In this document: positions 22,201 to 35,240 of the stretch, in pieces
Numbering within the stretch: position 1 is the stretch's first letter
Layout: each line of letters starts with the position of its first letter
Source of the DNA: Amyelois transitella
Taxonomy: Eukaryota; Arthropoda; Insecta; Lepidoptera; Pyralidae
Assembly: GCF_032362555.1 (NCBI RefSeq)
Contig: NC_083508.1
Location: 4,989,001-5,053,000, forward strand
Length of the DNA stretch: 64,000 nucleotides
Direction: 5' to 3'
Made by a program: the position numbers and the translations under genes
The notes under the pieces: model-generated
What the model saw: the letters and a program-made list of their open reading frames with translations, nothing else
What the model was told of the DNA's origin: nothing
Database searches by the model: none

Positions 22201-24134
22201 GGCGGGTCGCTAGTAATTAATATAATTACTAAGAGACGCAACTGGAAATACGCAATGATGTTAAAACGTCACATAGATTAAGTACTTTTTAAATTTATCC
22301 ATGACACATTTCTGCTAACACTTTCTCACTGGCTACATTGTCTTCCAGGCACTACGTGACAACCATCAGTTTGAGTTCCTACTAGGCCAGTTTGACTACA
22401 TGCTCGGGCAACAACCCGACAAAATAGCGGAGTTCAAACAGGGCTTGCTGGACTTCCTCAAAACCCACTGCCCCGGCGATACAGACACGTACATAATGGT
22501 CGCTTTACATTTCAACATGTACGCAGAGGCGGCGCACGTGAAAAGGAAACAAGCGTTGAGTTTGATAGCGGATTTGGAGAAGATGGCGTTGGAAGCAGTG
22601 AAAAGGACTTCGAGGAAACCTTCTCAGCCGCAGTGGCCGCAGATACACGATAATGTTCCGACAAGGTCGCTGTTGGAGACTGCGTTGAATCATTGTACGG
22701 ACGCCGCTGAGCTGTATTTACAGGTAATGATTATGCTCTCTACCTTACTGGGTCGAGTAAAATAGGAAGAAAGCTTCCGAAGTAAGGAAGATTTTATTTC
22801 AGGTTAAATATTTTGTTTATGGTGCATACTACTTATTTCCCAATTGGACGTGTCCGCTATTTTTAAAATAAGCAGAAGAATAATTTTATATTTAGTTCCA
22901 TTTAGTGAACCTGTTGACGCATTTTAAAATAAAAATACATATGTAAATATTAGCAGAATGTTTTATTTATTATTCCTGAGTTTTTAAATTTTCAACACCT
23001 TTCATTTCTTCCTTCAGGGTGGCTGCACAGGCTTCGCAGGTGAAATGGCGACGTTGGCGCAACAAATAGCTCTACAGATGTCGCTGCTAAACGCTTCGCC
23101 CACGAGACTCATTCTCAATAGGAGCACGGAGCAGCTTTATAAACTAGTCAGCGAATATTTGAGGTTAGCAGTCTTCCGAATATGTAGAAGGGAAAAGACT
23201 GTTCTATGAACGTACGGCCCCAAACCCTTGAATAGATTTAGATAACAGCTTTAATGATAAAAGCATTATAGTGATATAGTTGGGATTTTCAGAAATTCAA
23301 GAAATTCGAAAATTTATTGAGTTTCTGCTATTAGTTCTATATACACTACTGTAAAATATTTTATTAATCTTTTTTCCATTGTTGAAACCAAGGTCCAAAT
23401 TGTTATTATTCTCCTGTTATCTAACCAATACCACTTTTTTATCGACCTACATTGCCAAAAAAAAAAAAGCAATGTAATAAGTTTGTATTTACTTTCAGTT
23501 TTATGGAAGGCCTAGTTCTTCTGTCCGGTCGGTATGGGTCAGCGTGGCTCGAGTTGGCGTACCGCCGGGCACTCGGCAACGACCAGGCTTACCTCCGAGA
23601 CATGGCTGCCTACCGGCCCGATGTGGCACACAACTTTCTGGCCAGGTATTTAATGTCGAATGTCACTAATTGTAAATCGTTCCCCGAAAAAGTCTTATAT
23701 AGATAGAAACGACATATGAATCGACTTTAAGACCGTCGAGTATTGAGTTCTTTCTTTCTTTCTTTAATTTTTGCCTTGATTTGCTGTATGGGATATGTGT
23801 CCTTACTGAATTCGTAGCTGTTACGTTTACCGTGTAATATTATTGGTAAGATTTGGATTTTTTTTCCGTGGGTTGCCTCTGGATATTGCTGGTCCGCCAT
23901 GTAGATTTTTGGTGTACTAGATGTAAGTGCTTTTATTTTTTTATCCACAGAAAAAGTACGTATAGGTAGTAGTAGTATATAGGTAGTCGAAGACGAAAGC
24001 TAAATTATACATACATATATCCAGTTTTGAAATGTACAGATATTAATCCACGTTTTTACAGATATAAAACGGAGAAAAACAAGACATCCGTATCGCAAGC
24101 GGCCATGACAGAACTGAAGAATCTTTGTAGATGA
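13210..24134 (+). CDS. SPG11: Spatacsin (SPG11) orthologue, N-terminally short
   Basis: Fifteen exons close in phase to 1954 aa: 13210-13389, 13626-14040, 14868-16744, 17151-17336, 17595-17789, 18050-18332, 18820-19752, 19846-20006, 20365-20526, 20715-21248, 21816-22013, 22349-22723, 23018-23163, 23499-23645, 24062-24134. Known role: spatacsin works with spastizin and AP-5 in lysosome/autolysosome membrane recycling; loss in humans causes hereditary spastic paraplegia 11. Family matches: KRYGYVAKLSHAYYLKQYRP near the middle (human KYAIVERLNFAYYLHNGRP), and RLMVRLLTGLARY then CPGDTDTYIMVALHFNMY in the C-terminal domain (human RLLVRLLTGVGRY, RPGDSEKHNMIALCFSM). The start is supported by an in-frame TGA six codons upstream. 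Human spatacsin is about 2440 aa; the missing part is N-terminal. Exon 11 is extremely GC-rich. Confidence 0.93.
14041..14867 (+). other. Spatacsin intron 2
   Basis: An 827-bp intron (gtgagt donor, ttttag acceptor). It contains short opposed ORFs (14414-14701 + and 14485-14685 -) with no recognisable similarity. I see no clear transposon. Confidence 0.6.
16830..17030 (+). mobile_element. SINE-like repeat in spatacsin intron 3
   Basis: About 200 bp with the pattern 'cttctggcttaagtcccggt..catcctcacctctgg..gagcctggg', then 'gggtgagtcaggttttaacacgaagcgact' and 'aggtaaacctaacctg'. Related degenerate stretches are at 7960-8070 and 20058-20245. The type is widespread in insects, but I do not name the family. 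Confidence 0.55.
18373..18545 (+). mobile_element. Degenerate dispersed repeat in spatacsin intron 6
   Basis: It starts 'ctagcttttatccgcagcttcgcccgcgcg', the variant head of the 'actagc...cttcgc' repeats, and runs through 'taatccagactctttattatataaatttt' into 'gataaagtaagtaaagtaac'. Non-coding. Confidence 0.5.
18624..18688 (-). mobile_element. SINE head fragment in spatacsin intron 6
   Basis: Reverse complement of the SINE head ('attcaagactgttggctctg' to 'gggatatagacgtgactgta'). Confidence 0.65.
20058..20245 (+). repeat. Degenerate SINE-like repeat in spatacsin intron 8
   Basis: It shares the 'cttcctgct..tgttttcccggttacatcctta.cctct' frame and the 'caaccg...ccttagtcgcc.tttacga' tail with other lepidopteran SINE-like repeats (compare 16830-17030). 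Diverged. Confidence 0.4.
21623..21684 (+). repeat. 62-bp dispersed repeat, copy 2
   Basis: One mismatch (C to G at 21670) against 5221-5282. It lies in spatacsin intron 10 without the 109-bp arms seen around copy 1. Confidence 0.75.
22031..22215 (-). mobile_element. Dispersed repeat with 'actagcgacccgcc' end, copy 2
   Basis: Reverse complement of 7099-7284, differing mainly by a short replaced segment next to the GC-rich end. It lies in spatacsin intron 11, 18 bp after the exon 11 donor. Confidence 0.75.
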
Positions 24135-25943
24135 TATCTGACTGAAATGAGAGGTTGCATTTTTGTTAAGATCTCTAATCGCATATAATGCTCATTGTTT
24201 AACGTTCCAAAGCTTATTTAAATGTAAAATTATATGAATTGTTATTATTAGCCCGGCTGAATAGATTTATTTAAAGAACAAGCCAAAGAAAAAGATTTTG
24301 TAGATTTTGCATGCTTCTTAACTATTAATATAAAAATTTGCTTCTTTTACATTAATTTAGACTGGGCTACTTTACTTTTTTATATTGTATATTATGACTA
24401 TTATATTTCTATTATACTTTTATGGGCCTTCGCTATTTCAATGAGCGGAAAAGTGTCTCAGACTGAATAAAATACGATAAATAAGTTAAAATGCTAAATT
24501 TTCTGTACGAAGAGCTCATCATCAAACTCATGAGCATGAAAATCAAGCGCTAAATTATAATTCTATGTTTTTGCCAATTAAGCTGTTATGTAAATTTGGA
24601 AATCTATCTTAACTACTTTACTACTGAAAGTGAAGGCAGGGAAAAGTTTTGTTTGTTGTTTAATAACGTCCGCTCCTATTTTAGCGATAGCTCCAAATGT
24701 AATGTTATGTTAGAATTAAATATTATATAGCTCTAAGTGAATTAAAATAATATTTTTCAAAATGTTACAAAGCAATCTTTCGTTAAATTTTTTCGCTGTG
24801 ATATTTTGAATTGACTGATGAATTAAATATCTATTTTTATATTCAAAATATATAATTGTGTAATCTCATAACAGTTTCATTTAAATTGCCAGTATAAAAA
24901 ATAGTTTAATTTTTTAACAAATAAAAACCTTTTACCTGTTTAGCTGAATAGGGTTGTTCTTTATCCATTTGACTTTATTAATACAAAAAGTTGTTTCGGT
25001 AAATTCGATTTAATAATTTCAATTCTTCATCTTTACAAAACATTGTCATTATTTTACAGACGACATAAGATAAAACGATGGTCAGTTGTTAGTTCCGTTC
25101 TAATGAAATATTGAATCGACACTACTTGATCCAACGCGGTGCTATTTGTATAGAAAATATATGAAATAAGTCGCACTATATGATTTAGTATTGCTGCGAC
25201 TCGATGTCCAAATGAAGATTTAATGGGGGAGTTTCTGAATAGCCTCGCTTCGTGTCGTTAGTTCCCAAACAAATACTAGACTAAAACTATATGAAGTAAT
25301 ATTATAATCACATTTAAAACAATTTTATTACATAAATATTTTTTTTTGTTTTATATTATTCAGGAACTAATTAAATTATGGCACATTTAAATAAAAATTG
25401 TATTTTATAATTATCCTTAAAATACCTAAATAATACCTAGCAAATACTAATGTCACTACGTATGGTGTTCCACAGATAAGGTGTTCCACAGATTTTGGAA
25501 TCTTTTCATTTAAATAGTTTTATAATTACAATAATATTTTGAAGGCACACAATATTACAGTAAACTGCAGAAATTTTACATTATTTTACTAATTATTATA
25601 TTATGAGATTCGAATAATTGTATATTTAGATAAAAAAAACAATATTTAGAAATCGTCCGAACAATGCTTATATAATAATCTCAAAGTATGCATTTGATGC
25701 CTTACGTGGTTTTTACCTGCTACGTATATTATTATCATGTAGTTTGACGTTAACGATAGATATAACATTATCTAAGGCGTCATTCAAATCTGTATAGAAT
25801 GCTAAAAATAATCACATCATAAATATAATTATTTAACAGCCAATATTAAATCTTACATCAATCAACATTGCACACTTAATGAGTATTTTTACCCTACTTT
25901 TGGGAGTTAAACAAGACCGTAGTACATTCATCGGCAGACTTTG
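24135..25943. other. Convergent 3' flanks of spatacsin and the first DAGL gene
   Basis: AT-rich DNA with no credible ORF. The spatacsin side has an AATAAA at 24466-24471, 332 bp after the stop. On the DAGL side TTTATT (minus-strand AATAAA) occurs near 25324. No repeat was recognised. Confidence 0.55.
24466..24471 (+). terminator. Candidate poly(A) signal of spatacsin
   Basis: AATAAA, followed by 'atacgataaataag'; the first canonical signal I see after the stop codon. Confidence 0.45.
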
Positions 25944-28900
25944 TCAATTAGATATAACAGAGATGTTGACAGTTCTATTAGGGCTAGCAGCACGGTTCTC
26001 TTCTAGAATAGTCTTGATGGCATGGTGTACGTTTTCCGGCATGTGATCCATGAGCATACGCGGCATGATCACGATGTCTCTGAACTCTTCGGGGGAGGTC
26101 CATGCCATCATGTACTTTGGCTCCGACTTGGATGACTTCCTGTCACAGAAAGTAAGTTCTTGAGTAAGCCATCGCGAGTAAGTAAATCTTAATAAAATAA
26201 ACGAGGCTCGCTACTTACCCAGTCGATTTATTTTTAGCAATGTGAAGTATCCGACCTGCGTTGTACAATCGATCACTTTCCTGCAAGCAAATTGGAAATG
26301 AGCATCAGGATAACCATACCTAAAAAATTAACATGAAGCATTGATATTTAAATATGTAAATCTATGCAGTGCTTTTGTAAATTAATCACTTTTGCATACT
26401 TATGTGAGAGTTTTTTATCGAAACAGGCTCAAATGGTCCAAAAACCAATACAGGTAATACAGTTAAGTTGATTATCTAAGGCGATGGAAAAACATGTCAC
26501 TATCAAAATCGCAAATCCCACCATTGAATCTTCCAGATGAACATGGGCTTCGGGATCGGAGTCGTTGTGACTATTGGTTCTTGTCTACGCCGTAAGAAAT
26601 AAATACGTGATATATGTACATATTTGTGTATGTATATAACTTACCGTGAACGCTCGAGGCATGACGGGCGAATCGAGTAACATGGATTCCAAATTATTTG
26701 GTGACTTCCACGCCGCATCCAAGTCGTGATCGGGAATATTCCGGAACAGGTATCCAAAGCCTTTCAGTAGTATTCGAAACTAAAAGAAACATTGGGACGA
26801 ATTAAGAACCTCTTTTTAAGTCTTTGATAAACAAGTAGAGGAAAGTAACCAATATGGAATAGTATCCTAATATGGAATACCTTTATTTCTCCGAAAATAT
26901 AAATATGAAACGCAATTCACGACCATTTTTTATTTCACTCGCTCTCTTTACTATCGGACTCACGCCTTTATGCCAGTTGCAATAATATCTGCTATTGCTT
27001 CGTTTACCTTAGGCAGCCTTGTGGCGTTGAGCGCCTGCACCAGCTTGTCCCTGAAGCTCTCTACACTGAGGATTCCCAGCCTCATCACCAAGTCATCCCC
27101 AACTCCGACCATCATCACGAAACTCTCAGTGTAACGACACGCTTCGCGACTTAGAAGACCAGCTGCGAAACAATACTAAAGTAAGTTATTAACATACATA
27201 TAATAACGTCCTTATCCATTTCGGGGTAGACTGGTTCAACGGTCTTTGATAAGACAGAAAAGGCCATGTTCAGCAGAATTCGCTTAAAAGAAGAATCCCA
27301 AGGTATTGATTAATTAATTGATTATAGTTTAATTTGCATAGGAATGTATTATATTCACATAGGAGATAACTGGAAATGCCTACATTCATATCTTAATTGA
27401 GTAATTATGTAGATATCTATATATTGTTTTTACATAATTTAGGAATTTAGGAACTAATAAAATTGTAAAAAACTTACATGGGGCAGAAAATGCATAAACT
27501 TTGACATTTGGGAACAGTGGCTTCAATTTAATTCCAAGTAAAACGGATATTGCGGCTCCCAAACTGTGACCTGCAAAAATGTTAAAGTATTGGTTTTAAA
27601 TAAAAAGTCTGGACAAAATTAACAAGTGAAACACAATTTCATTCAATTAGATAGAAAATTTGTCAGACCTCGTTTTGAAAGTTATTAATTAATTACTAGA
27701 AAATAAAGTTCTCATAAACTATATTTTTACTAGAGCAAATCCTTGTAAATTCCTTTCCTTTGGGAATTTCGGGAAATATTTTCTTAGTGTGCGTAAATTT
27801 CACATATATGCCTAGTAGTTGTATTAATATAAAGACATAGTATAAAAATAAGAGTCAGTACCTGTGATAATCAGTCCATAGTTAGGATATTCCTGGAACG
27901 CTCTCTCCAAGATCGGCATAACCCTTTGCATGGTCTTTGCGGCTCCCATCGCCATGCCCTTGTGCGCTCGAGTACCGGGCGGCAAACCTGTTATGATTTT
28001 GCAATTTATAAGTCGTCACTCTACCTATTTTGGTAAATCTTCTATTTTAAACCCTGAAGATTAAATATTCATTATAATAATGCAGACTTACAGATATTAT
28101 AACAAAATTTACCTTCGACTTCAAACGGTTCGTGTGTTCCAGCCAGGTCTGTGAAGACATCTGGCACTGAAATGGTCCCTCGTATCGTCACTACTATATT
28201 CTTCCTTTCATGGTCAGCCATAATGAAAAAAGGCACCTAAAACATTAATTTAAATCGATAAAATATACAGTGAAAAAAAATAGTATCCACTAAGAATGCT
28301 TGGAATTCTGATGCTCTTTCAATAGCTGGTTACATGCTGGATTACATGTAAGTAGTTCACCCAAATATTAATATTAATTACTTATCTTTTACTAAAATAA
28401 AAATGTAACATAACTGTTCGCTGAACAAACGCCAAAAGGAAGGATATGGATTCGACCTAGAGCAATTCGTTTACCATTAAGACTTAGAGAAAAAAAGTAC
28501 AAGTTCGACATTTGGATGAAACATTAGGGGTTAATAATGTTTATTGTTTAATTTATCACAAGGAAAACTTAATTAAGACATGAAGCCGCGTACCTCAAAC
28601 ACTTTATTGGTGAAGGAAATGTGTATGATGTCCTCATCGGGCACCTTGGAGACGTACTTGAGGCCGGCGTAGTTGCACATGCAGCAGTTGTCCCCGGTCA
28701 CGTCGGCTTCCGGACGTCTGCAGACACCATTTGCATCTTTATCATGTATGCGCCCTTTGCTCGCAAATTGATTAGGTAGCATTCAGTTGAGGTAGTTTCA
28801 AATGAATAAGATGTTAAAACTAAGTTTATCAGCATATTCTGTGCTATTTGATTGATACGAGTATATTGTGATTTAATAAAGTAAGTTGGCAGATTCATGA

Positions 28901-31475
28901 GCACATCATGCTCCGTTTTATTTTTATACGATTGAAGCAAAAATTTTATGTGTTAGTCTTGTTTTGTGTATTTGGAACATGTGACTACATTAACTACATA
29001 CTTGATTTATTTGCTAGTTCTCTCAAAAAGGATTAAGGATGTAAATCAGACAAAAATTACCCGCAGCAGCATCTTATATACGGGGCAAGCAAACATAGTC
29101 CAGTGAAGAAATTTTTGAACAGCACAAACATCCATCCATACGCAGCCGTTGACAGGTTCAGGTAGAAAAACGCATCGTTCAGGTTCATCCATGAGGGACA
29201 CCCATTGAAAGTTTGGTTAATATCAGAACAATATCGGGTTTCTTCCCGTTGGTTTGCCTCGTTTAGTCTACAGAACCGTTTCTGTCGGATTCTGAGTAGT
29301 ATACAGCCCGCCAAAATATCTGATTGGACGAGGTCCGTCGACCTGAATAAAGTAGCTAGGAGTCCTGAAATTAACATGCTTTTTTCGTAAAAATATGTTT
29401 TTTTTTTAAATATTTAAGTGAATTTTTATGAATCGTAGCATCCGTAGCAGATCTGTAAAGAGCTGCTACATATTCGTAGCTGTCGTAGATTTTATCCGTT
29501 ACAAGTTTTTTACAAGATGTAGCAAAAATAAATGTTAAAAATAATTGTGTCACTACACTTTTGTTAAATAAAACGATAAATACTTCTGATAAATGTTTTA
29601 TAATACCTAGAGAACGCCTGCGGCTCCATCCACGTAAATCGAAAAATCCCGTTAATTTCCCTTTTCGCGGGAAATTTGAGAAATACCTTACCTACATGCT
29701 AAATTGCTGTACATTGTCTGAGTAACGTAAAAGTTTTATAATTTAGATGAATAAATTAGCTGCTTTACTTCAGTAGTATTGGTATAATACGAGTAACTCA
29801 ATTTCAAACTTACTTGCAATTTCCTGAATCGCCTCCTTGCTGTGCTCGTCACCTCTAAGCAAAAGCAGAGCCCACTTCAGTCTCCAAGCAAATGTTTTAG
29901 TCAGTTTGTTGTTGAACCAAGCCTGCTTCGAAGGTGGCAAGTCATCATAATTCACGGCTCCCAGGGGGTCGTACATCAGGTATACCAGCATGAGGACCAC
30001 TACTAGACGTACCCAAGTCATTATGACTATAGCTGTAATACATTATAAAAAGTACGATTTAATTAAGAAATAAGAGTGAATTCACACTTTAATTTAATAC
30101 TTAAACATAATAAGAAATAGAGCAACAACGTAATAAATATTGGGTTTAAAACTTCGCACAAATTTTGTTTTTAGATTCAGTTTCATTTGAATGATAAAAT
30201 GTTGTATTTATTTGAATTTAATTTAGATAAGTTTACAAGGTTCGATGCACTTCAGTGAATCGACCTCAAAATTTAGATAAGGTAAGTAAGTAATAGGTAT
30301 GTACGGCATAAAATACATGCAATTAAATAGTGCAAAGCGATACGTACTAATTTTTACTTACTGTGGACAACGGCGTTCGAATATGAGCTGGTTAGAGCAC
30401 ATGGTATTAATGAAGAAAATATCCAAATTGTGCCGATGACGTTTAGCGTCACCTCTGGTATTACCATTATTAAACTGAAACAAGACACATGCGAATAAGT
30501 CAATTTCTTTTTATCTGAGAAAAAAATGTTGTGAAATCTTAAAATTCCTCCTACTTAAACGAATTTTCTTCTCGTGTTGATTAGAAATCGCTCAATTTTA
30601 ATTTTACTACCTATTTTACTTAATTCGTTGTTTTTTAAACGACACATAGCTATGTAATCAATTTAATTTATTGATTTAATCGCCTACAATACACAGATAT
30701 CTAAGTACGTTTAACCTATTAACATATCTTTTTGATTTTAATTAATCTTATCCTTATTTAGGTATTTTGTTTTGAACAACAATTAGAAATAATGTTATTT
30801 GAGTTAAAAAATCAAAACAAAAGAGGTTTCATCATTTAATAAAGGTCTAAAAACACCTACTTCAACAGTAGTAACGGCACAACAAACTTCCTTGTGTCAG
30901 TGATGGTACCCCGGCCAGATTCCCTGGCCAGGGCTGTCAGGAGCACCACAGTCACCCCCTGCACCGCCAAGGTCCCACACAGGAACAGCCTGACCGAGAA
31001 CCCTTGCCACGTGGGACCTTCGCAGGCCCAGGACGCCGTATATTCATCTTTTATAATGAACGCCAGGAATGACAACCTGAGGAAAACGGTATTTTGATTT
31101 ATTATTTAAGATTTAAGCACTTACAAATCACAAGTTTGAAATTGTTACGTAAGTAAACATACATATTTCATGTTAATTAAGTTTCTTAAATTTCTTAAAC
31201 AATAAAATAGTCTGATTGAAGTGAAAAATAAAAATGCTATAGTTAGGTCTTTAATTAGCATCTAGTCAGAATTCAATCTGGCCCTTGCGACATTGTCACC
31301 AGAACTTACCGAACCGTGGTGCGGGCCAAGGTTGCTACTAGAGAACAGACTTATACTGAAAATTTTGCTTTATCACTTACCAAAATATTCGGTATGGAAT
31401 TTCAACGAGACTTGGAAACACAAGGTCGTCCGTTGCAAAGAGCCATTTGCGACCCAGTATCCTTATTGCCGGCAT
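25944..31475 (-). CDS. DAGLB: Sn1-specific diacylglycerol lipase beta-like, downstream copy (A)
   Basis: Thirteen exons close in phase to 653 aa (human DAGLB is 672): 31475-31381, 31076-30861, 30474-30362, 30032-29814, 29364-29061, 28717-28594, 28236-28113, 27987-27862, 27570-27478, 27162-27008, 26779-26645, 26280-26219, 26139-25944. Known role: membrane lipase that cleaves diacylglycerol to 2-arachidonoylglycerol. The N-terminus MPAIRILGRKW..TDDLVFP matches DAGL (human MPGMVLFGRRW..SDDLVFP). Four hydrophobic segments lie in about residues 20-170, ending in the family DPLG. The alpha/beta-hydrolase triad is present: Ser443 in GHSLG, Asp495 in VGVGDDLV, His581 in GRILH. It ends soon after PRMLMDHMPENV, so it lacks the long tail of DAGL-alpha. 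An AG acceptor directly before the ATG implies a 5' UTR exon upstream. It is tandem with the gene at 39967-57274. Confidence 0.93.
26463..26600 (-). repeat. Degenerate SINE remnant in DAGL-A intron 11
   Basis: 'aaggcgatgg' then 'catgtcactatcaaaatcgcaaatccca' recalls the middle of the SINE in reverse orientation (compare 'taggcgatgggctagcaacttgtcactatttgaatctcaa' near 12783). Weak. Confidence 0.3.
27192..27275 (+). mobile_element. Degenerate SINE head in DAGL-A intron 9
   Basis: 'catacatataataacgtccttatcc.tttcggggtagac' then 'caacggtctttgataagac.gaaaaggcca' follows the SINE head with many changes. Confidence 0.5.
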
Positions 31476-31624
31476 TCTGAAATACATAAATCAGTAAACA
31501 AATCTACCTATTTTAAATTTTAAAGTTACAGTCTGATTGACGGAGATCGAACGACCCAAATTATGGGCTGTATAAAGTTGATATCTATCATACTTACATA
31601 TAGTTACTATACTTATCTAGTTAT

Positions 31625-31815
31625 CTTTAGTCCAAGGCTTGTAAAGTACCCTATGTCTTTCTTAATTCCGGCCAGGACATTATAAGAAACGAACTTTTTG
31701 TAATTGACCCGGGTCTTGGATGTTTATCCATATAAGTATTCAATATTAAATAAAGTATCGTTGAATTAGTATCTCGTAACAAAAGTTTCGAACTTATTTC
31801 GAACTTCGTTTTAAA
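31625..31815 (+). mobile_element. tRNA-type SINE fragment
   Basis: It shares 'ataagaaacgaacttt' then 'attg.cc.gg.tctt.gatgtttat' and the 'gtatctcgtaac' tail with 35580-35780. The copy at 35580 still shows a B-box-like GGTTGAAATCC. Confidence 0.5.
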
Positions 31816-32340
31816 CTTAGGTACTTACTTCACAGGTGTATGCAATTTCATGAAGATTGGTTCGATTGTTTTGACGTGAAAGATGGACAAACAAATACAC
31901 TTTGACATTTATAATATTAGTATGGAAGTATGAATGTTACGTGGGAAATGTAGGGACAGCATAGTAGTCACAATAATCCTAAATTCCCACAGGAACGGGA
32001 AATAAACCAAATATACGCTGGCATGTTATGAATTATGATTACTTAGTTATTTATAAAATTTATCAACGTCTACTTTTATTATTTTGTCCTAAATAGGCGT
32101 TAATATCTTTTTTATATACCTACATATCGATATGAAGTCTATATACTTAATAAAGGTAAAACTGACAAATATTTTTTACTAATTAGGTAGACTCATCAAA
32201 CCATTTTTTTGATATTCCATTTGCACTATCAGAATAAATAAATAAATATTTTGCTACATTTCAATTGCCTCTAAAATTTTTAAAAAGGAAATAATTACTG
32301 AAATGAATAAGTCAGATTCTATAATTATTAAGTCTGACAG

Positions 32341-32428
32341 CCTAACGTGGCCTGTTAGTCTTACAAAACTGCTGGCTCTGTCTACCCCGCTAGGGATATA
32401 GACGTGATTATATGAATGAATGAATGAC
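32341..32428 (-). mobile_element. SINE head fragment
   Basis: Reverse-orientation SINE head ('ggctctgtctaccccgctag' then 'ggatatagacgtgattatat') followed by a short (GAAT)n run. Confidence 0.65.
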
Positions 32429-35240
32429 GAATTAATGTATATACATTATATATTTTTTGATTTTTATATTTTATCTTAATATATGTATACGTTCATTTAT
32501 TCTAAATTAACAAGAGGTAAAGTTTGTTACTTTAATTGTTTGTTTTTAAAGGCTATTCTTCGGAAATACGCAACCGATCATAAAAATTCTTTTACCGTTA
32601 CGGACATTTACCACGGGCGAAGCCGTGGCGGGCCGCTAGTAAAATATAAAATAAAAAGACACTCAATTCTTACAGTTTCGGTACCTCTGATTGACTTTCC
32701 ATTTTATGTGAAAACATCGTCAAAAATTAGGTATTCGCTATAACACCTCCGTCATGTATTACTTTCTTAACAAAGTAAAAACTTATTCACAACAAACTAT
32801 TTAATTGTTTTATATTCGAAACGATATAGTTTAAGTACTGCCGACTTTACTGAAATATTAAAAATATATTCATGAGATTTCAGTTTGGTTTTCCCGTATT
32901 AGAAAAACCCACAAAACTATCTGATTAACTTTTCAGTTAAAAATGTAATGTGATGACTAATTTAACTTAGTTGTAATACATACTGTTTTCCATAAAAATG
33001 TGTTGGTTTACGTAGATACCTACCTGTTAGGTATAGAGTTGTATAAAACTTGCTTGTATTTTATTGGTTAGGTAATTTACATATTTCCGTATAGAACAAA
33101 ATAAAGTCGCTTCAAGCTGTCTGCCTAAATCTAGCTAAAATCTTGAAAAATATCAATGTATACATATTTTATTGCGGGTTTTTTAAGTACATATCATAAG
33201 CATTAGCGTGTGAACCCGGAGCAAATCGCTAGTTCTATAATAAAACCGAAATCAAAACGAAAACCCTATCTATGCCAATGCTTAGCCTACAAATACCCGC
33301 GCGCTTAGAAAAATTTCATTTATTTCACATTTTGTATAACTAATTGACATCAAAAATGCGAATGTTTGTTTTAAGATATGTTTATTATATGCATTTCTGC
33401 ATTGACATAACTAGATAATTATTTTAAAAAAAATCTCGTCAAAGGTAGGTACTTATCGTATATTTTAGACATCAGAATTTAGAATAACACAGAGGTCACT
33501 AGAGTGCGATGCTTGAAGAAACTGATATCAAAACTGTTTTAAACAAAAAAAAATGTAAGTACGTACCTAGTAAGGTAATAAAATTACAGTGGTCTTGGTC
33601 AATACTTACAAGGTATTTACGCAGCTTCGTATCCGTTTTGATGGAAGATTGTCCTATCATTTGGTATATTTTTTTCTAATCAGTAGTTATATGTTTATAA
33701 CACAAGGTCATCATGCCCTGATTCATATAGTACTTTGGTACAATAATGTTGGACTTTTGATTATTTCAGTGAACGTTTGTGTATCCTGAATAGTACTCGT
33801 ACGTAGATAAGGTACCTATCTACATATTATTACCTGTCATTGAAATGGTTGAAGAAGAAAACAAAGTAGGTATCTATCTATGCAGATAATGAAACCATGT
33901 ATTAATATATATACTAATACATACACACTTTTATTTTGGTGGTGTATATACATTCAATTTAATTTTTATTATTAAAAATTAAAATTAATACACGCACATT
34001 GTTCATAAGTACCGAAAAATAACACAGGTTGATTTAGTCTCGAAGTAAGTTTGAAACTTGTATTACGAGATACTAACTCAACGTTGCTAACTAGATACTT
34101 ATATTCTATAATAAGTAAATACATACTTGTATACGATTACGTATAAAATTTCAAGAAGATGTCTTGACGAGACAACGTACTTTCGCATTTATATTATTAG
34201 TAAGGATTGAGATATTGCACGTTTAATTGTAATCGTTTAAGGTATATCCTATACCTACCCTTCCTACTCTTAGATATGACCTAATTAAGAGGCTTATTAC
34301 AACGTATTCTTTTGGATCGTACTTATATTTATATTATGCACCTAAATAATGTATGTATTTAATTTACGCTTAATATGAATAGTTGAGATTATATTAAATA
34401 CCACAAAGCAAATAAGTACCTACCTCCTATGAGTACGTGCACGTATTAAGCCTGCTGGTCAATTAAATATATTTTAATTATTATTAAAGTAGCTACTGAG
34501 AAACTATTCCATAAGTTTATGCTTAAATATTATATATTTATATAAATATTATATAAATTATATCATTTATATAAATATTACGTATTTATTAAATATATTT
34601 CGTTTTAATTCTTCAAATATTGAAAACTATCACATAAGTTTATTTTTTTTTTATTTTGGAACATATTGGGTGTTAGTACTTCGATAAGAAACCTGGATAG
34701 ACCAAAGGTTATCATCAAAATCGATAAATAAATAAAACAGGAATAACCTTTAATATTTTATTGAAATACTCACTTTAAAAATCTTGCGTTGCAAAACCAG
34801 AAAAGCACAATATTTTATTTCAATCTAAAATTTTGTAAATCAGAATGTCCATGTATATACGTTCAATTCTTCTTCTTCTTACATTTAAGAACTATTGTCG
34901 GCGGAGTTAAGTGGCGCGTCCATCATTCATCTCACAATTAAAAAATTACTGATCTTAAACACATTTCTGTATGTAAACATTAAAAACATATGCACAAAAT
35001 AACTTTGTAAACAAAACAAATTTACGTTTCACTTTCACTTGAAATACCGCAGTCAAAACATAACCTCAAATTATTTCTGTCCCGGATTCCCGATCGATGG
35101 TGATGTAATACTACAAGCGATCCTACATTTTATTAAGTTATCAAACGAGCACGCTAGTCTTTTTAAAAAACTTGTAATGGCGGACGGAATTAAACTTAAG
35201 AACAACATTCACCGACTACACAATGTACTTTGAAATGAAG

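Larger units (their letters stand above)
31476..35240. other. Intergenic region upstream of DAGL-A, repeat-rich
   Basis: No credible coding exon. It probably includes a 5' UTR intron of DAGL-A. Repeats seen: a tRNA-SINE-type tail (31625-31815), a SINE head in reverse (32341-32428), short ends of the 'cttcgc..gggtcgctagt' repeat (32608-32645, near 33200), a reverse tail copy (34033-34130) and an A/T palindromic stretch (34520-34600). Confidence 0.5.

Noticed and set aside
28698..28940. Minus-strand ORF extending DAGL-A exon 6 upstream
   Set aside because: The acceptor at 28717 joins in phase to exon 5; the extra residues are intron translation.
35039..35233. Plus-strand 64-aa ORF in the DAGL intergenic region
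   Set aside because: No recognisable family and no splice partner; it lies beside a possible minus-strand promoter, so it is probably chance.
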